From the NCBI GenBank assembly GCA_965198095.1, contig OZ240239.1, positions 1,116,001 through 1,180,000 of the forward strand: DNA of 64,000 nt. Reading direction: 5' to 3'. Origin of the DNA: CBDFJH01 sp965198095 (GTDB lineage Bacteria; Latescibacterota; UBA2968; GCA-2709665). Positions 18,301 through 26,988 of the stretch are shown here, piece by piece. Numbering within the stretch: position 1 is the first letter of the stretch; the number at the start of each line of letters is the position of its first letter. Both the position numbers and the translations under genes were made by a program. A model generated the notes under the pieces. That model searched no databases. It saw only the letters and a program-made list of their open reading frames with translations, and had not been told where the DNA came from.

Positions 18301-19548
18301 GTGAACGTATCCAGCGTGAAGCGGTCCCGAAATGGCCACATCTGGTTCGCGGCATCTCTGTCCGTCCTGCTTTGCCTGCCTGCCATCGAGCTCACGGCCG
18401 CTCCGGCGAAGGTCAACGTCGGTGTCTCGAAGCGGTCGGCCAAGCTCTACATCTCTCAGAGGCTTCGCGACAAGGCCATTGAGAGGCTCAAGGGATGCCT
18501 GGACGTCGCGCCCGACGACGCTGAAATCCGCTTCCTGTTGGGGGCGCTCTATGCGGAGAAGGGCATGATAGAAGACATGAACCGGTCTTTTGCAAGCTGT
18601 CTCGCCCTGAAGAAGGGCAAAAAGTACCTCAAGAAGGGAGTCAAGGTCGGCAACGCCTCTGCCTTCGTTCGTCAGGGTATCAATTACTCCAAGCAGGAAA
18701 TGTGGTGGCGGTTTATGGACCGGGGCGTGGCGGCCTACAACGCAGGCTACCACGATGACTCCATCGAATTTTTCGAGCTGGCCATCTCGATCATACCCGA
18801 CAGCTCTGTCGCCTACGAGAACCTTTCGGATACCTGTTTGAAGGCGGGGGACTACGACGGCGCCATCGGAGCGCTTCGAAAGGCGATCCAGTACGACAGT
18901 ACCAGCGCGATGTCGCACATGAACCTGGGCATCGCCATCATCAATCACGGGGATCCGGCCGAGGCCATTCCTTACATCGAAAAGGCGGACGAACTCCAGC
19001 CGAAAAACCCTTCCATCTTGAAGAATCTTGCGATCTGCTACCAACGTTCGGGGAAACGGGAGGCGGCACTCGAGACCGCGGAGCGGACCCTCGCTTTGGA
19101 CGCGGAAGATATTAGCGTGGCCAACATGGCAGGGGAGATCCACCTGCGGCTGGAAAATTTCGAGAAGGCCGCCGGGCACCTTGAAAAAGTGGTGGAACGG
19201 ATGCCGGGTAAGATCGATGCGATCTTCAACCTGGCCGCGGCCTACAAGGCTATGGGACAAGACGACAGGGCGGAAGCCCTGTTCACGCGAAACGTGGAGG
19301 CCAACCCGGAAGATTCGGAAGCGTGGTATCAGCTCGGCCTGATCTACAGGCAGGCAGAGGATTTCGGCAAGGCCATTTCCGCCTTCCGGAAGGTGGTCGA
19401 GTTGGACCCGGGGGACGTCCAGGGCTGGAAGGCGCTCTATAAAGTCTATGCGCGGCAATCGAGCATGTCGGAGGGAGAAGAAGCGGCAATGTATGTGGAC
19501 AAAGCGGAAGAGGCGCTCAGCATGGTGCAGACCCTGGAGGGTCTGTAG
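18301..19548 (+). CDS. Exported TPR-repeat protein
   Basis: The protein has 415 aa. GTG at 18301 with AAGGAG 8 nt upstream. The N-terminus is a signal peptide (hydrophobic ~15-32, cleavage near LTAAP). From ~45 to the end it is a run of tetratricopeptide repeats, about ten, with typical W/L/G/Y/A/A/P positions (for example AYENLSDTCLKAGDYDGAI and the repeat ending FRKVVELDPGD). TPR solenoids bind partner proteins; here it would act in the periplasm or on the outer membrane. It is translationally close (8-bp gap) to a malate dehydrogenase-like gene, an odd pairing between an exported and a cytosolic protein. The function is otherwise unknown. Confidence 0.88.
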   Translation: MNVSSVKRSRNGHIWFAASLSVLLCLPAIELTAAPAKVNVGVSKRSAKLYISQRLRDKAIERLKGCLDVAPDDAEIRFLLGALYAEKGMIEDMNRSFASCLALKKGKKYLKKGVKVGNASAFVRQGINYSKQEMWWRFMDRGVAAYNAGYHDDSIEFFELAISIIPDSSVAYENLSDTCLKAGDYDGAIGALRKAIQYDSTSAMSHMNLGIAIINHGDPAEAIPYIEKADELQPKNPSILKNLAICYQRSGKREAALETAERTLALDAEDISVANMAGEIHLRLENFEKAAGHLEKVVERMPGKIDAIFNLAAAYKAMGQDDRAEALFTRNVEANPEDSEAWYQLGLIYRQAEDFGKAISAFRKVVELDPGDVQGWKALYKVYARQSSMSEGEEAAMYVDKAEEALSMVQTLEGL

Positions 19549-19556
19549 AGAGCGAA

Positions 19557-20567
19557 ATGTACCGGACAAGTGAGAAAGTGGCGGTTTTGGGCGCGGCAGG
19601 GGCGATCGGATCCAACTTGGCGCAGACCCTTCTCGCTTCGCGAACAGCAGGCCGGGTGGCCATGTACGACCCCTTCGAGCAGGGCCTCGAAGGGGCGGCG
19701 GAAGAGCTTTACCATTGCGCCTTTCCCGAATCTGATATCACTGCGACGACGGACATCGGCGAGGCGCTCACCGGCGCGTCCTACGTCATCACTTCCGGGG
19801 GCGCGCCCCGAAAAGCAGGCATGACCCGGGAGGATCTCAGGCGGGACAACGCCAGGATCGCTCAACAGCTGGGCTCGGACATCTCGGAATACTGTCCGGA
19901 TTGCAAGCTCGCCATCGTCATCTTCAACCCGGCCGACATCACGGGACTCACGGTTCTGGTCTACTCCGGCCTGCCCCCAACCCGGGTCACCACCCTCGCC
20001 GCCCTCGACAGCACTCGGCTGCAGACCGTCCTCGCCCGGCATTTCGGGCTGCGGCAGGGCAGGGTGACCGGCTGCGGAACCTACGGCGGCCACGGAGAGC
20101 AGATGGCCGTCTTCAGGCGGGGCGTCCGGATCGATGGGGTTCCCTTGGAGGAAGTCCTCGGCGGCACGCTCGTGAACGGCGTCGGTATGAGCGCGGAAGA
20201 CTGGACGCAGATCCGAGAACAGGTCAAGGCCGGAGGGGCCCGGGTCATCGCGCTCAGAGGGCGCTCCTCCTTTCAATCCCCCGCGCTTCAGAGCGTCGAC
20301 ATGCTCCGTGGGGCCCTGGGCGAGCCTTACGAGTGGCCGTGCGGAGCCTACGTCAGCTCCGTCGAATTCCACCACATTATGATGGCCATGCCCGTGAAGC
20401 TCTCTCCGGAGGGCGTGGCGTGGCGTATGCCCGAGGGAACGGATGACGACTTGAACGCGCTCAGGACCTCCTATGACTATCTGGTCGCGCTCCGGGACCA
20501 GACGATTTCCGACGGTATTCTCCCTTCGCTCGATGCGTGGAAAACGAGAAATCCCCATCTTGAATGA
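19557..20567 (+). CDS. Malate/lactate dehydrogenase family protein
   Basis: The protein has 336 aa; ATG 8 bp after the TPR gene. Visible are the NAD fold VLGAAGAIGSNLAQTL, the substrate-loop motif GGAPRKAGMTREDL, a conserved NPADI, DSTRLQ and the catalytic His in GTYGGHGEQ. Substrate choice is uncertain: the Ala-Pro-Arg-Lys loop is malate-dehydrogenase-like, but the protein is longer than bacterial MDH (~310-330) and the C-terminal part (residues ~190-336) is diverged, including a tract around EWPCGAYVSSVEFHH. It may be a divergent MDH or a related 2-hydroxyacid dehydrogenase. Confidence 0.82.
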   Translation: MYRTSEKVAVLGAAGAIGSNLAQTLLASRTAGRVAMYDPFEQGLEGAAEELYHCAFPESDITATTDIGEALTGASYVITSGGAPRKAGMTREDLRRDNARIAQQLGSDISEYCPDCKLAIVIFNPADITGLTVLVYSGLPPTRVTTLAALDSTRLQTVLARHFGLRQGRVTGCGTYGGHGEQMAVFRRGVRIDGVPLEEVLGGTLVNGVGMSAEDWTQIREQVKAGGARVIALRGRSSFQSPALQSVDMLRGALGEPYEWPCGAYVSSVEFHHIMMAMPVKLSPEGVAWRMPEGTDDDLNALRTSYDYLVALRDQTISDGILPSLDAWKTRNPHLE

Positions 20568-20659
20568 ACGTTCGAGATTGACCTGCCTCCCAGGGACGGT
20601 TGCAGCCGGACGCGATCGTCCCGATTCCGTTCCGGACGGCGCGTCCGACCCTTCGACCC

Positions 20660-21820
20660 GTGGAAACAAGACCTAAATACGACCTGCTCCTGCGAGGGGG
20701 TACGGTCATCGATCCTGCCCAGGGGCTTCACGGGACCCGTGACGTCGGCATCTCCGGGAATCGCGTCGCCGAGATCTCGGATGAGATATTCGAGGAAGAG
20801 GCCGAAAACGTGATCGACGTCTCCGGTAAGCTGGTCACGCCGGGCCTCATAGACCTCCACGTCCATATCTGGTGGGGCGTTTCCCACTACGGGATCGAGC
20901 CCGATCCGCATTGCGTGGCCCGGGGCGTCACCACCGCGTTCGACGCCGGCTCCGCCGGGGCGGATACTTTTCCGGGACTCAAGAAATACGTGATCGACGT
21001 GAGCGTGACCGAAATCAGGGCCTTCCTGCACATCTCGTCGCAGGGCATGCTGTCTCAAGAGATCGGGGAGATGACAGACCTGCGCTACGCCGACGTGAAA
21101 AAGGCGATCGACACGTGCGAGACCTTCCGAAAGGAGATTGTCGGGGTCAAGATCAGGATGACGAAGAACCTCGTCGGAGAAAACGGGAAGGAAGGTCTGA
21201 AACGGGCCCGCGAGGTGAGTGACGCGACGGGGCTGCCTCTGATGGTGCACCCCAACGCGAGTCCCCTGAGTTTTGCCGATATGCTCAAGGAGCTGCGGTC
21301 GGGAGACATCGTCACCCACTGCTTCCATCGGAGCGACACCGGTATCCTGGACGGCGGCGGCAGCCTCCGGCCCGAGGCCCGGAACGCGGCCGAGGACGGG
21401 GTCCTGTTCGATGTCGGTCACGGGAAAGGGAGCTTCGACTTCGAGGTGGCCGATGCCGCCATCGGGCAGAATTTCAAGCCGGGCACGATCTCGAGCGATC
21501 TGCACAGATACAACGTCGGCGGGCCGGTCCACGACCTCATCACCACCGTCTCCAAGTTCCTCCATCTCGGACTCTCCCTGGACGAATGTATAGAGAAGGT
21601 CACGGCCGCACCCGCGCGGGCGATGGGCATGCTGGGTGAAATCGGAACCCTCAGGCCCGGCGCACGAGCCGACGTCGCCATCCTCGAACGCAGCCCGAGT
21701 CGATTCGAAATGACCGACACCCACAACGCAACTCGAACCGTGGACGGCAGACTGAACGTCGTCTCCACGATACGGAACGGTCGACTCTACGCCCCCTCCG
21801 CCTTCGACTACGCGCGCTGA
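20660..21820 (+). CDS. Amidohydrolase/dihydroorotase-like metal-dependent hydrolase
   Basis: The protein has 386 aa from the GTG at 20660, where the family-typical YDLLLRGGTVIDP begins; a TTG at 20600 would add 20 residues. Neither start has a good ribosome site. Metal-binding signatures of the amidohydrolase superfamily are present: HVH in DLHVHIWWGV, a candidate carboxylated Lys in GVKIRMTKN, His in LMVHPNAS and VTHCFHRS, and Asp in SSDLHRYN. It resembles the deacetylase-like (EF_0837/AHA_3915 type) branch more than true dihydroorotase. The substrate is unknown; it lies downstream of the dehydrogenase but 92 bp away. Confidence 0.82.
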   Translation: METRPKYDLLLRGGTVIDPAQGLHGTRDVGISGNRVAEISDEIFEEEAENVIDVSGKLVTPGLIDLHVHIWWGVSHYGIEPDPHCVARGVTTAFDAGSAGADTFPGLKKYVIDVSVTEIRAFLHISSQGMLSQEIGEMTDLRYADVKKAIDTCETFRKEIVGVKIRMTKNLVGENGKEGLKRAREVSDATGLPLMVHPNASPLSFADMLKELRSGDIVTHCFHRSDTGILDGGGSLRPEARNAAEDGVLFDVGHGKGSFDFEVADAAIGQNFKPGTISSDLHRYNVGGPVHDLITTVSKFLHLGLSLDECIEKVTAAPARAMGMLGEIGTLRPGARADVAILERSPSRFEMTDTHNATRTVDGRLNVVSTIRNGRLYAPSAFDYAR

Positions 21821-22249
21821 TCGTCAGTCGAATCGGCTTCATTCGCATTTCAGGCATAAACGCGCGTCCACGCCCCCGCGACGCGCGTGACGCAGCATCT
21901 CCTCGCTTCCGTTCGAGGCAGGCCCGGTTCTCCGTGGGCGTTCAGCCAAAGAAGATCCTGTTCAAGGTAAACGATCTCGACGACGGCTTGCCTCTGCCGT
22001 TTCCTGTTTTGATTCGTGGATGAATCATCCACGAGCGTGTGCGGGACGGATAAACGGCCGCATCGGCAGGAGGTCGAGCGAAGCGGACCGGGCGGAAGCG
22101 ATCGCGGGGCGCGCGACGGCAACGGGCGGGCGCTGTGAAGCACCCATCGCTGACACCGGAAGGGCAAAGGGTTTGAAAGGGCCTCGAATCGTATCGGACC
22201 GCACGGAGGTGACCCGTTTGACGGCGCCCATCTCACAAGGTGAACCGCC
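21821..22249. other. Intergenic region with a palindrome
   Basis: About 430 bp without a gene. The notable content is the 21-bp palindrome at 22014-22034; the rest is GC-rich sequence with no convincing ORF, terminator or RNA. Confidence 0.6.
22014..22034. promoter_or_regulatory. 21-bp perfect palindrome, candidate operator
   Basis: TCGTGGATGA, one central A, TCATCCACGA. Perfect 10-bp arms lie 216-236 bp upstream of the phosphohydrolase TTG. There is no T-run after it, so a terminator is unlikely. It is probably a regulator-binding site. Confidence 0.4.
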
Positions 22250-23752
22250 TTGAGCCGAAAGATCCTTCTCATCGGTCTCGACTCGGCGCCCCCGGAGCTC
22301 CTCTTCGACCGGTTTCAGGACGACCTTCCCAATATCCGGTCCCTGATTCAGTCAGGCGTCCACGGCGACCTGAACAGCACCGTCCCACCGATCACGGTCC
22401 CGGCGTGGATGAGTATGATGACCGGGAAAGACCCCGGCGAGCTCGGATGCTACGGCCTCCGAAACCGGGCGGCTCGCTCCTACGGCCCGATGGCAGTCGC
22501 CAGTTCCCGGCTCGTGAAAGAAGCGCTCCTCTGGGATATCCTGGGCGCCGCCGGCAAGCGGGTCGTCCTCGTCGGCGTCCCCCAGACCTACCCTCCCAGA
22601 CCGGTGAACGGCTGGCTCATCTCCTCCTTCCTCGCTCCGGATACCGGGTGCGACTACACCTACCCCGCCGATCTCAAGCGCGAGATCGAACGGGTGTCGG
22701 GGGGGTACATCCTGGACGTGCCCAACTTCCGCACCGAAGACAGGGCGGCCCTGCTGCGACAGATTCACGAAATGACCGAACGGCGCTTCCGGGTGACCCG
22801 GCACCTGATGCAGACCCGGCCGTGGGACTTCCTGATGCACGTCGAAATCGGCACCGACCGCATTCACCACGCCTTCTGGCGGTTCCTGGACGAGACCCAC
22901 AGACGGCACGAGCCCGATTCCGAGTTCAGGGAAGCCATACGCGACTACTACCGGTTGATTGATCGCGAGATCGGGAGATTGATGGCGCTGGCGGGGGACG
23001 AGACGGCGGTCCTGCTGGTGTCCGACCACGGGGCCAAGCGGATCGACGGCGGGATCTGCGTGAACGAATGGCTCCTGAGGGAAGGCTATCTCGCCCTCGA
23101 ATCCACGCCGCGCGAACCCTCTTCCCTGGAAGCGGCGGGCGTCGACTGGGACCGGACGGCGGCTTGGGGCGAGGGGGGCTACTATGCGCGAATCTTCCTG
23201 AACGTGAAGGGACGGGAGCCGCGGGGCACGGTGCCCCCCGGCGGCGCCTTCGAGGCCCTTCGAGACGAACTGTCGCGCAAGCTCGCGGCCATCCCCGACG
23301 AATCGGGGCGTGAAATCGCAACGCAGGTCTTCAAGCCGCAGGACGTCTACCGGACCTGCAACGGCATTCCTCCGGACCTGATCGTCTACTTCGGAGACCT
23401 GTTCTGGCGTTCCGTGGGGACCGTGGGTGGCGGAAAGATCCATACCCTGGAGAACGACACAGGCCCCGACGACGCCAACCACGCCCAGAACGGCGTGCTC
23501 ATCGCCCGGGCGGAAGGTCTCGAATCGGGCCGGAAGCTCGACGGTCTGGACATCCTGGACGTCGCTCCGACGATATTATCGCTGATGGACGTTCCCCTGC
23601 CCGGCGACCTGCGGGGACGCAGCCTCCTGGAAGCGGCCGAAGCGGAACGCGGATCTCCAAGGCACGGAGGCACGGCGGCGGCGGGGGAGGTCTACTCCGA
23701 AGCGGAGCGGGCCGTCGTCGAAGAAAGATTGAGGGCCCTCGGCTACCTTTGA
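22250..23752 (+). CDS. Alkaline-phosphatase-superfamily phosphodiesterase/phosphatase
   Basis: The protein has 500 aa. TTG start at 22250 with AAGG 9 nt upstream; family similarity begins immediately (KILLIGLDSAPPELLF). It is the type I phosphodiesterase/nucleotide pyrophosphatase-like branch (COG3379-like). Metal-site elements are Asp11 in GLDSA, the Thr nucleophile candidate in PPITVPAWMSMMTG, the DRIHHAFW block, SDHG and the late His in DANHAQNGVL. No signal peptide is seen, so it is probably cytosolic. The C-terminal RLRALGYL is common in this group. The substrate is not predictable. Confidence 0.85.
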   Translation: MSRKILLIGLDSAPPELLFDRFQDDLPNIRSLIQSGVHGDLNSTVPPITVPAWMSMMTGKDPGELGCYGLRNRAARSYGPMAVASSRLVKEALLWDILGAAGKRVVLVGVPQTYPPRPVNGWLISSFLAPDTGCDYTYPADLKREIERVSGGYILDVPNFRTEDRAALLRQIHEMTERRFRVTRHLMQTRPWDFLMHVEIGTDRIHHAFWRFLDETHRRHEPDSEFREAIRDYYRLIDREIGRLMALAGDETAVLLVSDHGAKRIDGGICVNEWLLREGYLALESTPREPSSLEAAGVDWDRTAAWGEGGYYARIFLNVKGREPRGTVPPGGAFEALRDELSRKLAAIPDESGREIATQVFKPQDVYRTCNGIPPDLIVYFGDLFWRSVGTVGGGKIHTLENDTGPDDANHAQNGVLIARAEGLESGRKLDGLDILDVAPTILSLMDVPLPGDLRGRSLLEAAEAERGSPRHGGTAAAGEVYSEAERAVVEERLRALGYL

Positions 23753-24082
23753 AGGGAGAAACGATCCTCGCTTCACGTCCCGGCAAGAGCCTCAGCACCG
23801 TCGCATAGATTCACACCTGTGCGCGGACAACACGACGGCCTCTCGCGTATCATCCCATTTCGTCAAGAATACAATGGGTTAACGGGTGTATGTGATTGGC
23901 ACGATTGTTGCGATCTGGCCTGCGCGATGGCCCTTCACATCCCATATCTTTCTTTGTGGGTACTGGCCCTCGCGCTCAGGGACTGCGGAGCCTATGCCTT
24001 TCACGGAGAACCGGACTCCCGTATTCGGGTCTGGCTTCTCATCGGCCCTTTCCGAACTGCTCTACGGGTCGCGACGGCAGTC
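23753..24082. other. Gap before the surface-protein array
   Basis: 330 bp. It contains decayed sequence similar to the start region of the family-A genes (ATTGGCACGATTGTTGCGAT at 23895-23914 recalls the ATGGCACGATTGGCTGCGAT start at 29754). No intact gene, promoter or terminator could be supported. Confidence 0.5.
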
Positions 24083-25324
24083 ATGACGCGAATGGCTGTA
24101 ATCGTTCTGATTTCGGGCGTATGCATGCCGGAGACGCTCCGGGCCGGGGTGGTCCTGGAAGCCGTTGAGGTCGACAGCAGCAAGGTTATCGTGGGCGCCT
24201 TTGCCGAGGTCGTCTACGGGAGGGGAAAGCGGGATCCGGTCTCAGGAGCGTGGGAGAAGCTGGCCAGGATCAAAGGACATGTGAAAGCTGTTGATGCGGA
24301 AAGTTTGACTATCGGGCAACGTTTTTGGAAGAAGCAGATCGCATTTGGATGCATTCAAAAGCTGATCATCGCGGAGTCCGGCAGCGAATGGGACAGGCTC
24401 AGGGAGGCGACAGATCCGCGTTTCGCGAGAACCGTTGAGATTGACAGCAGCAAGGTTATCGTGGGCGCTTTTGTCGAGATCATCTATGGGAAGGGGAAGC
24501 GGGATCCCGTCTCGGGGAAGTGGGAGAAGCTGGCCGGGATCAAAGGACATGTGAAAGCTGTTGATGCGGAAAGTTTGACTATCGAGCAACGTTTTTGGAA
24601 GAAGCAGATCGCATTTGGATGCATTCAAAAGCTGATCATCGCGGAGTCCGGCAGCGAATGGGACAGGCTCAGGGAGGCGACAGATCCGCGTTTCACGAGA
24701 ACCGGCGACAGGGAGGGGTTGGGGCTGGGGCTGATGTTTGAAGGCGGCTATTTTTGGGGGGTCAGAACGACTTTTCTGGACCTCTACAGCCACGGTTATA
24801 AATACGATAAGGGACTGCCTTGGTCCTCCTGGTCTGTATCTCTTCACTTGGGGCATTTTCTCTCAGGCGGGAGCCGTTGGCGACTTGCACTGAGAGGCGC
24901 CTATCGAACAGTACAGGTATTCCCGAAATCTCCCGAGGCTGAATACACGCAACGAAGGCCCTTTACGCTCGAGGAGAATTTCATTCGGGAGAGAAACCGG
25001 TATCGAGCTGGTTTCACCTACCGGTTGATTTCGATGTTGCTGGCCTACCAACGCGTTGTTCATAGCAGTGAGCGAATCATCGTGCTGGCGGATCTTGCGG
25101 GGGGTCTATCGTTTAAAGACCGCTATTACAATAGCGGAGGGGACTGCTCGATCTCTCGTCAGAGCCTTTTTCCCTGGTCTGCGGGAGTCGCTTTTCTCCT
25201 GCCTGTTCGTCCGCGTTTCGGCCTGCAGGCCACCGTGCGAGCAGACTCATTCTTGAAGGCGTATTTCCCGGATCCTTTCACTTCAGGCTTGTCGGTGGCG
25301 CTTGGACCTCTTTTGGAATTCTAG
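24083..25324 (+). CDS. Family-A secreted protein: two Sm/SH3-like modules plus outer-membrane-like C-terminus
   Basis: The protein has 413 aa from ATG 24083 (MTRMAVIVLISG...); ATG 24092 is possible and upstream codons are unlike the paralogues. There is a signal peptide (to ~24), then two near-identical 90-residue modules (~28-117, ~118-207) with the pattern KVxVGAFAEVVYGxGKRDP, a Gly-Lys strand, VKAVDAESLTI and a final IAFGCIQKLIIAES strand, compatible with a small Sm- or SH3-like barrel. The C-terminal half (~215-413) has alternating aromatic strands (GLMFEGGYFWG, SVSLHLGHFLSGG) and ends in SGLSVALGPLLEF. A terminal Phe is the usual signal of outer-membrane barrels. The role is unknown. It is the first of the array; truncated relatives are at 26345 and 31990. 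Confidence 0.75.
   Translation: MTRMAVIVLISGVCMPETLRAGVVLEAVEVDSSKVIVGAFAEVVYGRGKRDPVSGAWEKLARIKGHVKAVDAESLTIGQRFWKKQIAFGCIQKLIIAESGSEWDRLREATDPRFARTVEIDSSKVIVGAFVEIIYGKGKRDPVSGKWEKLAGIKGHVKAVDAESLTIEQRFWKKQIAFGCIQKLIIAESGSEWDRLREATDPRFTRTGDREGLGLGLMFEGGYFWGVRTTFLDLYSHGYKYDKGLPWSSWSVSLHLGHFLSGGSRWRLALRGAYRTVQVFPKSPEAEYTQRRPFTLEENFIRERNRYRAGFTYRLISMLLAYQRVVHSSERIIVLADLAGGLSFKDRYYNSGGDCSISRQSLFPWSAGVAFLLPVRPRFGLQATVRADSFLKAYFPDPFTSGLSVALGPLLEF
24164..24703 (+). repeat. 270-bp tandem duplication inside the family-A gene
   Basis: Units 24164-24433 and 24434-24703 are almost identical at DNA level and in frame (90 codons), each coding one Sm/SH3-like module. This indicates recent in-frame amplification of the module. 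Confidence 0.9.
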
Positions 25325-25376
25325 GGATTGTCATAGGCCAAAAACCACGAGTTCGATAAGGAAGCTCAACACTCTC

Positions 25377-26339
25377 ATGAGACGATATATCTTGAGTGGG
25401 CTCTGCGCACTGTGCACGGGGCTAATGGCAAGCGAAGGATTCGCGCAGGAGGTTGTCAGGAGACGAACGGGGTTCGCTTTTCTGTCTTTGCCCACCAACG
25501 CCCGAACCGAAGCTCTGGGTGAGGTTGGCGTGGGGTTGATCGGGAGTGGATCGGCCATTCTATACAATCCGGCAGGGCTGGCCTTTATGGAAGGCCGAGA
25601 AGCGTATTTCACCTACGTGGACTGGATTGCTGGCCTCAGCAACTACGTCACCGGCGTTGCGGCCAACCTGTCGGGAAAAGGAACAGTCGGGCTTTCCGTC
25701 GTGAATTTCGACTATCCCCCCGGCAATGATATCAGCGAGTATGCCATTTCCGTGGCTTACGGGTTCAACGTCACCGATCGGTTTGCGGCGGGAACCACCC
25801 TCAAGCTGGTCCATCAGGACTATTCGGAACTGGGCTGGAGAAAGGACGATGTCTTTGCCTTTGATCTGGGCGCGTATTTCGTGACGGGGTTCCGGAATAC
25901 GGTGATGGCCATGAGCGTGCAGAACTTGAGCGCCAGGGCGTTGGGCGAGCCGGAGCAGTTTGGGCTTCCGAAGCGTATCCGGGCCGGGTTGCTCATCGAT
26001 CTGATCTCGATGTTGGATCTCGTGCCCTTGCCGCACTATCTGGACCTGGTCGCAGACGTGAGCAGACCGATCTATTCCGACGGGCGCACCGAACGGAACC
26101 TGGGGGTCGAGTATACGTACCTATACAAGGCCGCAGGCTACTCCCTCGGGGTCTCGCTGCGAGGAGGACACAAATTCGCAAGACGCGGGAGCCTGGAACG
26201 CCCCGAGACCTGGGGCGGTGGGTTGCAGTTCAAGACGGAAGGTGGGCGGGGGATAGAGGTGGATTACGCGTCCAGGTCCTTTGACGACTTCCTTAGCGAT
26301 GATGATGTGCGTATCCTCGGCATTGCTCTCAATTTCTAA
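25377..26339 (+). CDS. PorV/PorQ-like outer-membrane barrel protein 1
   Basis: The protein has 320 aa. The ATG at 25377 (MRRYILSG...) starts a signal peptide with cleavage after GFA (residue ~23); the frame is open 25 codons further up into the previous gene's end. After it comes the motif typical of PorV/PorQ (UPF0164-like) proteins: NARTEALGEVGVGL then GSAILYNPAGLAFMEG, followed by amphipathic strands (VGLSVVNFDY, NTVMAMSVQNLSA, RNLGVEYTYLY) and a C-terminal ILGIALNF with terminal Phe. PorV is a type IX secretion component in Bacteroidota, but many relatives outside T9SS are of unknown function; no T9SS gene is in the window. Paralogues are at 28773 and 32215. Confidence 0.82.
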   Translation: MRRYILSGLCALCTGLMASEGFAQEVVRRRTGFAFLSLPTNARTEALGEVGVGLIGSGSAILYNPAGLAFMEGREAYFTYVDWIAGLSNYVTGVAANLSGKGTVGLSVVNFDYPPGNDISEYAISVAYGFNVTDRFAAGTTLKLVHQDYSELGWRKDDVFAFDLGAYFVTGFRNTVMAMSVQNLSARALGEPEQFGLPKRIRAGLLIDLISMLDLVPLPHYLDLVADVSRPIYSDGRTERNLGVEYTYLYKAAGYSLGVSLRGGHKFARRGSLERPETWGGGLQFKTEGGRGIEVDYASRSFDDFLSDDDVRILGIALNF

Positions 26340-26344
26340 ACCGG

Positions 26345-26930
26345 AGGTTTTTGGAAGAAACAGATCGCATTTGAACGTATTCAAAAGCTGATCATCGCGG
26401 AGTCTGGCAGCAAATGGGACAAGCTCAGGGAGACGACAGATCCGCGTTCTTTGAGAACCGACGACAGGGAGGGGTTGGGGCTGATGTTTGAAGCCGGCTA
26501 TTTTTGGGGGGATCAGAACGACTTTTCTGGACCTCTACAGCCACGGTTACAAATACGATAAGGGACTGCCTTGGTCCTCCTGGTCTGCATCTCTTCACTT
26601 GGGCCATTTTCTCTCGGGCGGGAGCCGTTGGCGACTTGCACTGAGAGGCGCCTATCGAACAGTACAGGTATTCCCGAAATCTCCCGAGGATGAATACACG
26701 CAACGACGTCCCTTCACGCTCGAGGAGGTATACATTCGGGAGAGAAATCGGTATCGAGCTGGTGTCACCTACCGGTTGATTTCGATGTTGCTGGTCTTCG
26801 GGAGTCGCTTTTCTCCTGCCTGTTCGTCCGCGTTTCGGCCTGCAGGCCACCGTGCGAGCAGACTTGCTACTGGCGTATTACCCGGATCCTTTCACTTCAG
26901 GCTTGTCGGTGGCGCTTGGACCTCTTTTAG
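26345..26930 (+). pseudogene. Decayed family-A gene (3' half)
   Basis: The sequence matches the 24083 gene from its module end (KKQIAF) to near the C-terminus but is broken: an extra A after TTTTTGGGGGG (~26516) shifts the frame, an internal stretch corresponding to about 130 bp around the RVVHSS...DLAGGL codons is deleted (~26795), and the last codons (GGAATTCTAG in the parent) are separated by the repeat element at 26931-28708. The missing end reappears at 28713 (AATTCTAGGGATTGTC). No start or signal remains. Confidence 0.8.
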
Positions 26931-26988
26931 CCTGAATAATTCATAAAAAAGCTAGGAAAGTCACTCATGCTCTACTTTTCTTGCCGCC

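Noticed and set aside
23897..23911. Sigma-54-like promoter TGGCACG-N4-TTGC before the first family-A gene
   Set aside because: The stretch resembles the decayed start region of a family-A paralogue (ATGGCACGATTGGCTGCGAT at 29754), so remnant coding sequence explains it better; it is also ~170 bp from the start codon.
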